Below the pieces are notes generated by a model. That model made no database searches and was not told where the DNA came from. It saw only the letters and a list, made by a program, of their open reading frames with translations. This document shows positions 31,658 to 39,660 of a DNA stretch of 64,000 nt, piece by piece. Origin of the DNA: Sinomonas susongensis (GTDB lineage: Bacteria; Actinomycetota; Actinomycetes; Actinomycetales; Micrococcaceae); assembly GCF_005877005.1 (NCBI RefSeq), contig NZ_SSNH01000006.1, forward strand, positions 62,001 to 126,000, in the 5' to 3' direction. Made by a program: the position numbers and the translations under genes. Every line of letters begins with the position of its first letter. The first letter of the stretch is position 1.

Positions 31658-31822
31658 TCACAGGACCGTAGCCCAGACGGCGACGACGGCCACGATCACC
31701 CCCCAGGACGCAATCAGCTGGCTCCACCGCGGATTGGGCCAGCGGGCAGCCAGCCACATCCCGAACAGGGCCCCCGTCCCTGCGGTGGAATATGCGAGCA
31801 AGGAGACCATCAGCGCCTTCAT
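31658..31822 (-). CDS. Small membrane protein (54 residues)
   Basis: A short gene with an excellent GAGGAGG ribosome site nine to ten bases before the ATG at 31822. The peptide starts MKALMVSLLAYSTAGTGALF, has a basic/aromatic middle (RWPNPRWSQ) and a second hydrophobic segment near the C-terminus, so two membrane spans with a short loop are likely. Codon third positions are GC-rich as in neighbouring genes. No family is recognised; it is divergent from upp. Confidence 0.65.
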   Translation of the reverse strand: MKALMVSLLAYSTAGTGALFGMWLAARWPNPRWSQLIASWGVIVAVVAVWATVL

Positions 31823-31908
31823 GACGCCCTACCTCCTCACCGAGGAAGGTCACCAGTGTACTCCGGGCGCGAGTCGGTGCCGAGGGGTCGGATGATAGTT
31901 TGGCAGCC

Positions 31909-32544
31909 ATGCGCACCCTCGTCGTCGACCACCCGCTCGTCGCCCACAAGCTGACGGTCCTGCGGGACAAGAACACCCCAAGCCCCGTGTTCCGGCAGCT
32001 CACCGAGGAGCTCGTGACGCTCCTCGCCTATGAGGCGACCCGCGAGGTACGCACTGAGACAGTCACGATCGAGACTCCCATCGCGACGACTGCGGGCACG
32101 GCGTTCACGAAGCCGACACCGCTTGTCGTGCCCATCCTGCGGGCAGGGCTAGGGATGCTCGAGGGCATGGTGAAGCTCGTTCCGACGGCGGAGGTCGGCT
32201 TCCTGGGGATGGCCCGCGACGAGGAAACCCTGGATATCGTGACCTATGCCGAGCGGCTTCCCGAGGATCTCACTGGCCGCCAGATCTTCGTTCTGGATCC
32301 CATGCTCGCCACAGGCGGGACGCTGAGCGAGGCGATCAAGTTCCTCTTCCGCCGGGGCGCGCGCGACGTCACGTGCATCTGCCTCCTCGCCGCACCCGAG
32401 GGGCTGGCCCGCCTCGAGAGCGGGCTCGGGGACGCGAACGTGAGGGTCGTCCTTGCCTCGATCGACGAGCGCCTCAATGAGAAGGCCTACATCGTGCCCG
32501 GGCTCGGTGACGCGGGCGACCGGCTCTACGGACTGGCGAAGTAG
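31909..32544 (+). CDS. upp: Uracil phosphoribosyltransferase
   Basis: A 211-residue salvage enzyme making UMP from uracil and PRPP in the cytoplasm. The PRPP loop is [16 protein letters not shown] near residues 127-142, and the uracil-binding C-terminal segment is [14 protein letters not shown]. Length is exactly that of the family. The ATG at 31909 is preferred over the TTG at 31900. The last 19 bases overlap the convergent gene at 32526-33008. Confidence 0.97.
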   Translation: MRTLVVDHPLVAHKLTVLRDKNTPSPVFRQLTEELVTLLAYEATREVRTETVTIETPIATTAGTAFTKPTPLVVPILRAGLGMLEGMVKLVPTAEVGFLGMARDEETLDIVTYAERLPEDLTGRQIFVLDPMLATGGTLSEAIKFLFRRGARDVTCICLLAAPEGLARLESGLGDANVRVVLASIDERLNEKAYIVPGLGDAGDRLYGLAK

Positions 32545-33008
32545 CCACCGGGGGTCTGGTCCTCGAGGCCCGCAAGAGACGGCCCGGCATAGCCGTATTC
32601 GTCCAGATCCTTGCCGTCGCTCAAGACCGTCTCGGGGCGGACATCCGCGTAGACGATCGGCCAGTCGTTCGCGGCGGCGTCGTCGCGCATCGCGTGCTGC
32701 CGGGCGTAATCCATTGAGAGGGTGATCCAGTCGCCCGTAGTGATCTGGCCAAGCCCTGGCGGCAGGGCGCGGTAGATACGCACCGTGGCGCGGGGCTCGT
32801 CGCGGACCCGACGCAGCTGGCGCATCGTCTCGGCGTCGCATTCCCCATACCCGTGCTCTTCGGGATGGTCGTAGACCTCCTTGCCGAGGGCAGCGGCCAA
32901 CTCCGTGATGGGGCGCGCCCGGCCGCCGCTCCAAGGAGCGCGGGGCGAGTCGGTGTAGTCCACGTCTCCACGGTACCGCCCGAGCTCGCGGTCGGCGCCT
33001 TGAGTCAT
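32526..33008 (-). CDS. Uncharacterised protein, weakly ADP-ribosyltransferase-like
   Basis: A 160-residue cytoplasmic protein of unknown function. The segment [20 protein letters not shown], then [11 protein letters not shown], then a beta-strand [10 protein letters not shown] and GKDLDEYGY, is laid out like the R-STS-E pattern of small ADP-ribosyltransferase folds, but the match is weak and by eye only. No secretion signal, toxin partner or immunity gene is seen beside it. It overlaps upp at the 3' end and ends close to the divergent-looking anti-sigma-like gene. Confidence 0.65.
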   Translation of the reverse strand: MTQGADRELGRYRGDVDYTDSPRAPWSGGRARPITELAAALGKEVYDHPEEHGYGECDAETMRQLRRVRDEPRATVRIYRALPPGLGQITTGDWITLSMDYARQHAMRDDAAANDWPIVYADVRPETVLSDGKDLDEYGYAGPSLAGLEDQTPGGYFASP

Positions 33009-33010
33009 GC

Positions 33011-33820
33011 CTAGGGCAGGCCGCCCGGGAGGCCAGCCGGGGCCGTCGGCTGCGGCAGGGAGCCGGGGACGGTCGGAAGGGGCGGGAGCGGAATCCCGAG
33101 ATTCGGGCTCGGCAGCTGGGATGGCACGCCGCCCAGGCCCGCCTCGGGCGAGGTGGAGGCTTCGGCGCCCGGCGCCGTCGTCCGCGGTCCAGTGGGAGCC
33201 GGAGACGCCGCACGTGCCCCCGAGCTCGGCTTCGCGTTTGGCACCGCGGCCGACGACGGAACGGACTGTGGCGTTGCAGCGGACGCGCCGGTCGGGGCCG
33301 GAGCGGGCGAGGTGGGGGTAGAGGGTGCGCTCGCGGGCCTGCCGCCGAGGACGCTCATGACGGAGCTGATGCCGTCGCCGAGCGCCGACCGGAAGCCTTC
33401 GTCGGCAGCGGCCGCCGCCGCAGTGCCGGCGCCGATCGCCGCCGTCAGGACGAGTGCCGCCGCGAGCGGCCGACGACGGCGGGCCGGCTGGGCCGCACGA
33501 CGACGGCGCGCGGGGCGGCGGGGACCGTCCCCCTCGAGGACCTGAAGAACAGGCACCGCGCGGGTGTCATCATCGGCGCCGGAACCGGCAGATGCGGAGC
33601 CGGGAGCGCCGGAGGCACCAGCTGCGGGCCGGTCCTCGGGCAGCAGGAGCGCCTCGAGCAGCGGGCCTGGCTCGACCGGACCGCCATGGGCCAGGGTGCG
33701 CAGTTCGGCAAGCAGCGGCCGGAGGGAGTCGGCGCCGTCGGGGTCGACGTCGGTCAGGACCTGATCGATGACCTTCTGGTCGTTGTGATCGTCGATCTCA
33801 TGATCGTTGAGATGGTTCAT
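33011..33820 (-). CDS. Single-pass membrane protein, probable anti-sigma partner
   Basis: A 269-residue protein coupled by ATGA (33817-33820) to the sigma factor upstream. Residues 1-125 are cytoplasmic and include LRPLLAELRTLAHGG and an Arg-rich stretch before the membrane; one hydrophobic span (LAAALVLTAAIGAGTAAAAA) lies near 120-140. The outside part is Ala/Ser/Pro-rich, low complexity. No zinc HxxxCxxC anti-sigma motif is seen. Topology and coupling suggest control of the sigma factor, but this is inferred. Confidence 0.75.
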   Translation of the reverse strand: MNHLNDHEIDDHNDQKVIDQVLTDVDPDGADSLRPLLAELRTLAHGGPVEPGPLLEALLLPEDRPAAGASGAPGSASAGSGADDDTRAVPVLQVLEGDGPRRPARRRRAAQPARRRRPLAAALVLTAAIGAGTAAAAAADEGFRSALGDGISSVMSVLGGRPASAPSTPTSPAPAPTGASAATPQSVPSSAAVPNAKPSSGARAASPAPTGPRTTAPGAEASTSPEAGLGGVPSQLPSPNLGIPLPPLPTVPGSLPQPTAPAGLPGGLP

Positions 33821-34332
33821 GACGCGCTCAGCTCTCTGGTGGCTGCGTGGCTTCTCAGGGCTTCGAGGGCCCGCCGTTGGAGCTGCTTGATGGCGCCCGT
33901 GGAACGCCCCATGATGTCGGCGGTCTGATCGATGGAGAGATCTGCGACGACCCGGAGGAGGAGGACCTCGCGGTGGTCGTCGGTCAGGGAGTTCAAGAGG
34001 TTCAACGCGCCGGTCGTCCCAAGGGCGAGGTCTTCGGTCGTGGCCGGGGTCGCGCGGGGATCGAGTTCGGGTTCATGCGGCACGAGGGCCGGGGTCCGCT
34101 GGCGACGGCGGTGATGGTCGACGGCGCGGGAGTGGGCAATCGTGAAGACGAGGGCCTTCGCACCGTCGAGTCCCCCTCTGAGGGACCCGATGCGCGAGTA
34201 CAGCGACAGGAAGACGTCCTGCGTCACCGCTTCGCAATCGTCCACGCCGCGCGCCCTCAGATAGCCGTGTACAGACGGCGAAAGGGTGCGGAACGCCGTC
34301 GTGAAGAGTTCAGCGTGGTCGCCGGGATCCAT
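33817..34332 (-). CDS. ECF-type RNA polymerase sigma factor
   Basis: A 171-residue sigma factor. Region 2 reads GVDDCEAVTQDVFLSLYSRIGSL and region 4 is LNSLTDDHREVLLLRVVADLSIDQTADIMGRSTGAIKQLQRRALEAL, with GAIKQLQRRAL as the recognition-helix area typical of actinobacterial ECF proteins. I chose the ATG at 34332; the reading frame continues upstream to 34452 without family similarity. The gene is coupled to the membrane protein at 33011-33820. The secreted protein at 34527-35189 lies immediately upstream on the same strand and is a candidate target. Confidence 0.85.
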   Translation of the reverse strand: MDPGDHAELFTTAFRTLSPSVHGYLRARGVDDCEAVTQDVFLSLYSRIGSLRGGLDGAKALVFTIAHSRAVDHHRRRQRTPALVPHEPELDPRATPATTEDLALGTTGALNLLNSLTDDHREVLLLRVVADLSIDQTADIMGRSTGAIKQLQRRALEALRSHAATRELSAS

Positions 34333-34526
34333 CGTGGGGATCTCGGGGTTCGGATCCTCGTGGGGCTCCAACCGGTCTCCCTTGGTTGTTCGGGGCCGGG
34401 CGTGCGGGGCGGGTTGTCCTGACGAACAGGTGCACGCGCCGGTCTCGGGCAAGGCCGCGGGGGCCAGCCGGTGGCCGGTCCCCGCGGAACGACTTGCCAG
34501 ACTACCTCAGTCGGCGGGCAGCCCTG

Positions 34527-35189
34527 TTACGGCTGGACCGGAGACGACGGCAGGACCGAGGGGAGGGCCGGGGCCGCGGGGACCGACGGCGCCGTCACGG
34601 ACGACGGCAGCGACGGGACCGCGGGCGATGACGGCAGCGACGGGACGGAAGGCGTGGTCGGGAGCGCTGCGCTCGCCCCGGCACCCGCATTGGCGCCCGC
34701 GTCCGCCGAGGCCTGAGCCGACTGGCCCGCGATCTCCGTGTTGCAGAACGCCGAGACGTTCGACTCGCCCTTCGCGTCGGCCGCGAGGCTGTGGAATTCG
34801 GCGGAGCTTGTGTTCAGGCCGCCGTGCAGGTAGGCGGTGCAGAGCCCGACGACCACCTGGCTGTTCGCGTCAGCGTTCGGAGCGATCGACGAGGGCAGGC
34901 CAGAGGCCGAAGCCGCGGCGGACTTGGCGGCGGCCGCAGCCTGTCCGGCGGCCTGGGAAGCGGCGCCCGTCGGCAGTGCGGGCGTCGAGGGCGCGGCAGG
35001 CGTCGCCGGGAGCGCCGCGGACGGGAGGCTCGGGGACGGGGCACCGATGAGCTCATGGGCCGTCTGCTGCGCCGGGGTCGGAAGCGCGTTCGCGTAGGCG
35101 GCGGTCCCCGCGCCGCCGACGGCGAGGGCGCCGAGGGCGACGGCGCTCAGGGCGGCCTTGCTCGACACGGCAAGAGTGAAGAACGACAT
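34527..35189 (-). CDS. Secreted Ala/Ser/Pro-rich protein
   Basis: A 220-residue exported protein. A signal peptide ends near AAYANA at residue 35. Low-complexity Pro/Ala/Ser flanks surround a central folded-looking part of about 55 residues (VVVGLCTAYLHGGLNTSSAEFHSL to FCNTEIAG) that holds two cysteines, probably paired. A second Pro/Ser repeat (VPSLPSS type) forms the C-terminus. No sorting signal is visible. Its place beside a sigma/membrane-protein pair with similar Pro/Ser-rich tails suggests an envelope role. Confidence 0.75.
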   Translation of the reverse strand: MSFFTLAVSSKAALSAVALGALAVGGAGTAAYANALPTPAQQTAHELIGAPSPSLPSAALPATPAAPSTPALPTGAASQAAGQAAAAAKSAAASASGLPSSIAPNADANSQVVVGLCTAYLHGGLNTSSAEFHSLAADAKGESNVSAFCNTEIAGQSAQASADAGANAGAGASAALPTTPSVPSLPSSPAVPSLPSSVTAPSVPAAPALPSVLPSSPVQP

Positions 35190-35263
35190 GGATACTCCTC
35201 AGGGTTTGGACGAACTGGGAGGACCGTCTGCACGGCCCTACCCCCGTCCAACCGAGGCGGAGC

Positions 35264-35287
35264 CCGGAAAGGTCACGCGCCTTCCGG
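35264..35287 (-). terminator. Inverted repeat after the GT39 operon
   Basis: CCGGAA (35264-35269) and TTCCGG (35282-35287), extended by GG/CC pairs inside, form a short hairpin 26 bases beyond the stop at 35313 of the glycosyltransferase gene on the minus strand. It could end that operon or belong to the promoter region of the secreted-protein gene. Confidence 0.35.
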
Positions 35288-35312
35288 AAAATCTTTTGGG
35301 AGGCGCTGTGCC

Positions 35313-37439
35313 CTACCCGAGCGCGTAGACGGTGGCGCCGCCGATCGTCTGGGCCTGGAAAGTGGAAGCGACCCACGACGCGATCCGCTGGGCGTCATCG
35401 GAACCGGAGCTGCCCTGCATGAGGTTCGAGGCGATGAAGTAGTGGATCCTGCCCTGGCTCACGAGCTGCTGGAACTGGGCGAGCGTCGGTGCCGGGTCCG
35501 TGCCGTTGAATCCGCCGAGGGCCATGACGGGCAGCTGGGTCGCCAGCTGATAGCCGGCGGCGTTGTTGGAGCCGACGACGGCGGCCGCCCACGTGTACTT
35601 CGAGGCGTCGGCTTCGAGCGCGCTGACGAGGGAGGCTGAAGGAGTCGTCGCGTTCAGCAGGCCGGACGCCCCGCCGAAACCACCGCCGCCCCCGAAGGAG
35701 CCGGCCCCGGGCCCGCCGCCACGGCCCCCGCCGGGCTGGCCGCCGAAGCCGCCGCCCGCCGTCGTCCCCTGGCCGATCCCGAGGAAGCTGTTGAGGCCGT
35801 TCTGGCCGCCGCGGAAGCCGCCGAACCCGGGGCGGCCCCCGGAGGATGGGCCGGCGGTGACGATCGCGCCTGTGTGAGGCGTCGCAAGGGTCTGAAGAGT
35901 GAAGGCCAGCGGCCCTGACAGCGCCGCGATCAGGGCGACGGCAGCGGCCGCACCCGCTACAGCCCGGGGGGCCCGACGGGGCGCGGCTCCGCGTGCTCCG
36001 AAGCCGCTTGCCAGGAGGCTGGCCACTGCGGCCAGCGTCGCGACGCCGATGACCCAGGGGAGCCACGGGACGAAACCCGAGGCCCTCAGCATGAGCACGA
36101 TCCCCATCGCCCCCGCAGAGAGGACGGCCGCGGCGAGGGCGCAGGCCTCGAACGGCCAGCGCCGGCGGTGCCACAGGATTCCGCCGCCGAGACCCACGAG
36201 TGCCGCGATGCCCGGCGCGAGCGCCACCGTGTAGTACTCGTGGATGATGCCCTGCATGAGGCTGAACGTGAGGCCCGTGACGAGTACCCACCCACCCCAC
36301 GCGATGACCGAGGCCCGGACGGGATCGGTGCGGGGCGCTCTCCGGCCCACCCACACGAGCGCCGCCCCCACGAGGAGCGCCGCCGGCAGTAGCCACGCGA
36401 TCTGGCCCCCGAAGGTCGAGGAGAAGAGCCTGAGGAGCCCGGGCTGCCCCCAGCCGTTGGCGCCGCCCACCGAGCCGACCTCGTCACCGCTCAGCCGTCC
36501 GAGGCCGTTGTAGCCGAGCGTGAGCTCGAGGATCGAGTTGGTCTGGGAGCCGCCGATGAACGGCCGGTCGCTCGCCGGCGTGAGCATGACGGCGACAATC
36601 CACCATCCGGCGGCGGCCACCATCGTCGCGAAGGCGGCGAGCAGGTGGACGACCCGCTTCCCCAGGCCATGCGGCGCCGCCCACAGATACGCGAGCCCGA
36701 AGCCCGGGACCACGAGCAGCACCTGCAGCTGCTTCGTGAGGAAGCCGAGCCCCAGCATCGCCCCAGCGAGGACGAGCCACCGCGCCCTGCCATCCTGCAC
36801 CGCCCGGACCGTGCAGTAGCACGCCGCCGTCATGAGCAGCACAAGGAGCGCGTCGGGGTTGTTGAACCGGAACATGAGCGCCGCGACGGGAGTCAGGGCG
36901 AGGACGACGACGGCGACGAGCCCCGCGCTGTGGGCCGTGCGATCGCTTCCGGTCGCCGGGTATGCCGCACGGCGTACCGCCAAGTAGAGGAGCCACGCTG
37001 TCGCGACGGCCATGAGGACCTCGGGCACGAGGACGGACCAGGAGCTCAGGCCGAAGACCCGGACGGAGAGGTCCATGATCCAGAGGGAGGCGGGCGGCTT
37101 GTCGACCGTGATGGCGTTCGCGGCGTCCGACGAGCCGAAGAAGAAGGCCTCCCAGTTCTGGCTCCCAGCCTGCGCCGCGGCACTGTAGAACGCGTTGGCC
37201 CAGCCGCTGGCCCCAAGGTTCCACAGGTAGAGGAGCCCCACCGCGGTGAGGAGGGCGGCGAGCTCGAGCCCGCTGCGGTGACCGACTCCGGCGCGGACCA
37301 CGCGCGCCGCTGCGCTCCCTCGCGGACCGCTCCCGCGACCGGGTCCGGCACCGGAGGCGCCGGACGTCCCCGCAGGCCCGAAGCCGCTCGAGGCGGCCCC
37401 GGACCCGGGGGAGGTGACGACTGGAGGGAGCGAGGACAT
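35313..37439 (-). CDS. GT39-type membrane glycosyltransferase (second of tandem pair)
   Basis: A 708-residue polytopic glycosyltransferase of the ArnT/PMT superfamily that would transfer sugar from a polyprenyl-phosphate donor outside the membrane. The first outside loop holds the acceptor/metal site ITVDKPPASLW, and MFRFNNPDALL follows. About 11-13 spans are visible. Between the last span and a C-terminal 120-residue domain is a Gly/Phe-rich stretch (GGGFGG type, residues about 520-600). The ATG at 37439 overlaps the stop of its paralogue (TGATG); in-frame sequence further upstream lies inside that gene. Confidence 0.88.
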   Translation of the reverse strand: MSSLPPVVTSPGSGAASSGFGPAGTSGASGAGPGRGSGPRGSAAARVVRAGVGHRSGLELAALLTAVGLLYLWNLGASGWANAFYSAAAQAGSQNWEAFFFGSSDAANAITVDKPPASLWIMDLSVRVFGLSSWSVLVPEVLMAVATAWLLYLAVRRAAYPATGSDRTAHSAGLVAVVVLALTPVAALMFRFNNPDALLVLLMTAACYCTVRAVQDGRARWLVLAGAMLGLGFLTKQLQVLLVVPGFGLAYLWAAPHGLGKRVVHLLAAFATMVAAAGWWIVAVMLTPASDRPFIGGSQTNSILELTLGYNGLGRLSGDEVGSVGGANGWGQPGLLRLFSSTFGGQIAWLLPAALLVGAALVWVGRRAPRTDPVRASVIAWGGWVLVTGLTFSLMQGIIHEYYTVALAPGIAALVGLGGGILWHRRRWPFEACALAAAVLSAGAMGIVLMLRASGFVPWLPWVIGVATLAAVASLLASGFGARGAAPRRAPRAVAGAAAAVALIAALSGPLAFTLQTLATPHTGAIVTAGPSSGGRPGFGGFRGGQNGLNSFLGIGQGTTAGGGFGGQPGGGRGGGPGAGSFGGGGGFGGASGLLNATTPSASLVSALEADASKYTWAAAVVGSNNAAGYQLATQLPVMALGGFNGTDPAPTLAQFQQLVSQGRIHYFIASNLMQGSSGSDDAQRIASWVASTFQAQTIGGATVYALG

Positions 37440-39580
37440 CACTTCACCAGTTTGTAGACTGTCGTACTGCCGACCGTGGTCGCCTGGAAGTTGGACTCGA
37501 CCCACTGGGTGATCGCCGACGTGTCGCTGCCGCTTCCGCCGCCGCGACCGCCGAAGCCGCCGCCGCCCATACCGCCGCCCGCGATGTAGTAGCTGATCTC
37601 GCCGTTCGCGACCATCGTCTTGAACTGATCGAGGCTCGGGTACGGGTCGCTGCCCGTGAAGCCGCCCATCGCGATCACGTTCGTGTTGGAGGCGAGTTCG
37701 AGGCTCGCCGCCGAGTTCGAGCCGTTGGTCGCGGCCGACCACTTGGTCGTGGTCTGCTCGAGGAGCGCCACGAGTTCGCTCGACGCGCTCACATCGCCGC
37801 CGGGCCCTCCGCCGAAGCCGCCGCCCGGCGTCGTGCCCGCTGCCCCGGTGCCTGCTGTCCCCGAGCTCTCCGTGCTGAGACCGTTGCGGAAGCCCCCGAA
37901 CCCTGTGCGGTTGCCGAAGCCACCGCCGAAGCCGTTCTGGCCGGACGGGCCCGAGGTCGGGATCGAGCCGGTGTGCCCGACCGACGCTGTCGCGACCGTG
38001 AACGCGGTGGTGCCGAGGCCGCTCGCGAGGAGCGCGGCGAGCACGACCGAGACGGCGCCGAAGCGGAGCCGGTCGAGGCGGACCAGGAGGGCGACGGCGG
38101 TGAGGACGCCGAGGATGACGACGACGAACTTGAGCCATGGGAGCCACGACGAGTCACGGCCGAGCAGCACGGCGGTCCAGATGCTCGTGACGAGGACGGT
38201 CGCCGCGAGAACGATCCGTGAAGGCCAGTAGGCGCGGCCCCGCCACAGTTCGGCGCCGCCGATGCCCACGAGGCCCGCGATGCCCGGAGCGAGGGCGATC
38301 GCATAGTACGGGTGGACGGTACCGGTCATGAAGCTGAAGACGCCCGCGGTGACGATGGTCCAGCCGCCCCAGATGATGAGGGAGGCGCGGACCCGGTCCG
38401 TACGTGCCGCGCGGCGCGTGAACCAGAGGCCGGCGACGAGCAGGATGAGCGCCGCGGGCAGAAGCCATGAGATCTCGGTGCCGAAGCTCGAGCCGAACAT
38501 GCGGAGCAGTCCAGCGGAACCGCCGAAGCTCGCGCCGCCGCCGGGGCCGCCCCCGTTGCCCCCACCCGGGAAGCCGCCCGTCAGCCCCCCTGCCAAGCCC
38601 CCCGTGCCGGCGGCAGCTCCGGCATCGGCGGCCGCGCCTGAAGTGCCGCCGAAGCCCCCGCCCCTGTTGCCGAAGATGCGCGCGAAGCCGTTGTAGCCGA
38701 AGGTGAGCTCGAGGAAGCTGTTCGTCTGCGAGCCTGCCATGTACGGTCGGATGCTCGTGGGAGTGAGCGTGAAGGCGAGAATGTACGCGCCGGCGACCAC
38801 CACGATGCCGCCGAGGGCGCCGAGCAGGTGCACAATCCGGCGGCGCAGCGTAGTCGGGGCTGCCCAGAGGTAGGCGAGGCCCAGGGCCGGGACGATGATG
38901 ACGCCCTGGAGCATCTTGGTGAGGAACGCGAACCCGATCACGGCGCCGGCGCCCACGAGCCATTTCCAGCCCGCCTTCTCGATGGCCCGGACTGTCATGT
39001 AGGCGGCGAGCACGAGGGCGAACGTGAGCATCGCGTCAGGGTTGTTGAACCGGAACATCAGGGCCGCGACTGGCGTCGCCGCGAGCGCGCCCCCGGCGAG
39101 CAGGCCCGCGGCGGGTCCGCTCACCCGCTTGACGGCCGCGTACATGAGAGCGACCGATGCGACTCCTGCGAGCGCCTCCGGGAGCAGCATCGTGAAGGAG
39201 TTGAAGCCGAACAGGCGGCCGAGGAGGCCCGGTATCCAGAAGGCCGCCGGCGGCTTGTCCACGGTGATCGCGTTGCCCGCGTCGAGCGATCCGAAGAACC
39301 ACGCGGTCCAGTCCTTGCTGCCCGCCTGGATGGCAGCGGCATAGAACGAGTTGGCGTACCCGGAGCTCGTGAGGTTCCAGAGGTACAGGAACGCGCTCGC
39401 GACCACGAGGCCGAAGCCGGACGGGCGGACCCAACGGGCCTGGTCGCTGCCGAAGGCGAGGCGCTGCCACCGGCTCCCGGAGGAGCCGAGGTGGGGCGGA
39501 CGACGGCGGGAGGCGGCGTCGTCGGACGCGGTGTCGGGCGGTGTTGGCGCCGAGGCGCCGGGGGCGAGTGAAGTGGTCAT
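37439..39580 (-). CDS. GT39-type membrane glycosyltransferase (first of tandem pair)
   Basis: A 713-residue paralogue of the preceding entry with the same layout: SGYANSFYAAAIQAG, ITVDKPPAAFW, MFRFNNPDAML, multiple spans, Gly-rich outside segments and a C-terminal domain ending TTVYKLVK. Here Gly-rich sequence also interrupts an outside loop near residue 360. The ATG at 39580 is preceded by AAAGG; an in-frame start at 39757 would add 59 residues overlapping the GT2 gene's end. With the GT2-GtrA protein it probably builds a surface glycan or glycoprotein. Confidence 0.88.
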   Translation of the reverse strand: MTTSLAPGASAPTPPDTASDDAASRRRPPHLGSSGSRWQRLAFGSDQARWVRPSGFGLVVASAFLYLWNLTSSGYANSFYAAAIQAGSKDWTAWFFGSLDAGNAITVDKPPAAFWIPGLLGRLFGFNSFTMLLPEALAGVASVALMYAAVKRVSGPAAGLLAGGALAATPVAALMFRFNNPDAMLTFALVLAAYMTVRAIEKAGWKWLVGAGAVIGFAFLTKMLQGVIIVPALGLAYLWAAPTTLRRRIVHLLGALGGIVVVAGAYILAFTLTPTSIRPYMAGSQTNSFLELTFGYNGFARIFGNRGGGFGGTSGAAADAGAAAGTGGLAGGLTGGFPGGGNGGGPGGGASFGGSAGLLRMFGSSFGTEISWLLPAALILLVAGLWFTRRAARTDRVRASLIIWGGWTIVTAGVFSFMTGTVHPYYAIALAPGIAGLVGIGGAELWRGRAYWPSRIVLAATVLVTSIWTAVLLGRDSSWLPWLKFVVVILGVLTAVALLVRLDRLRFGAVSVVLAALLASGLGTTAFTVATASVGHTGSIPTSGPSGQNGFGGGFGNRTGFGGFRNGLSTESSGTAGTGAAGTTPGGGFGGGPGGDVSASSELVALLEQTTTKWSAATNGSNSAASLELASNTNVIAMGGFTGSDPYPSLDQFKTMVANGEISYYIAGGGMGGGGFGGRGGGSGSDTSAITQWVESNFQATTVGSTTVYKLVK

Positions 39581-39660
39581 CGTCTGGCCTTTCGGTCGGA
39601 AGTCTAGCGGCCGTGTGAAGTTCGCTGGTGTTGCGCGGCGGGGGCCGCGCTCGGCGTCGG

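Noticed and set aside
35313-38147. 944-codon reading of the second GT39 gene
   Set aside because: The first 236 codons lie inside its paralogue in another frame; the ATG at 37439 gives the correct family N-terminus.
35640-38600. Gly-rich stretches taken as PE_PGRS-like proteins
   Set aside because: They are segments within the GT39 enzymes, between membrane and C-terminal domains, with no PE domain.
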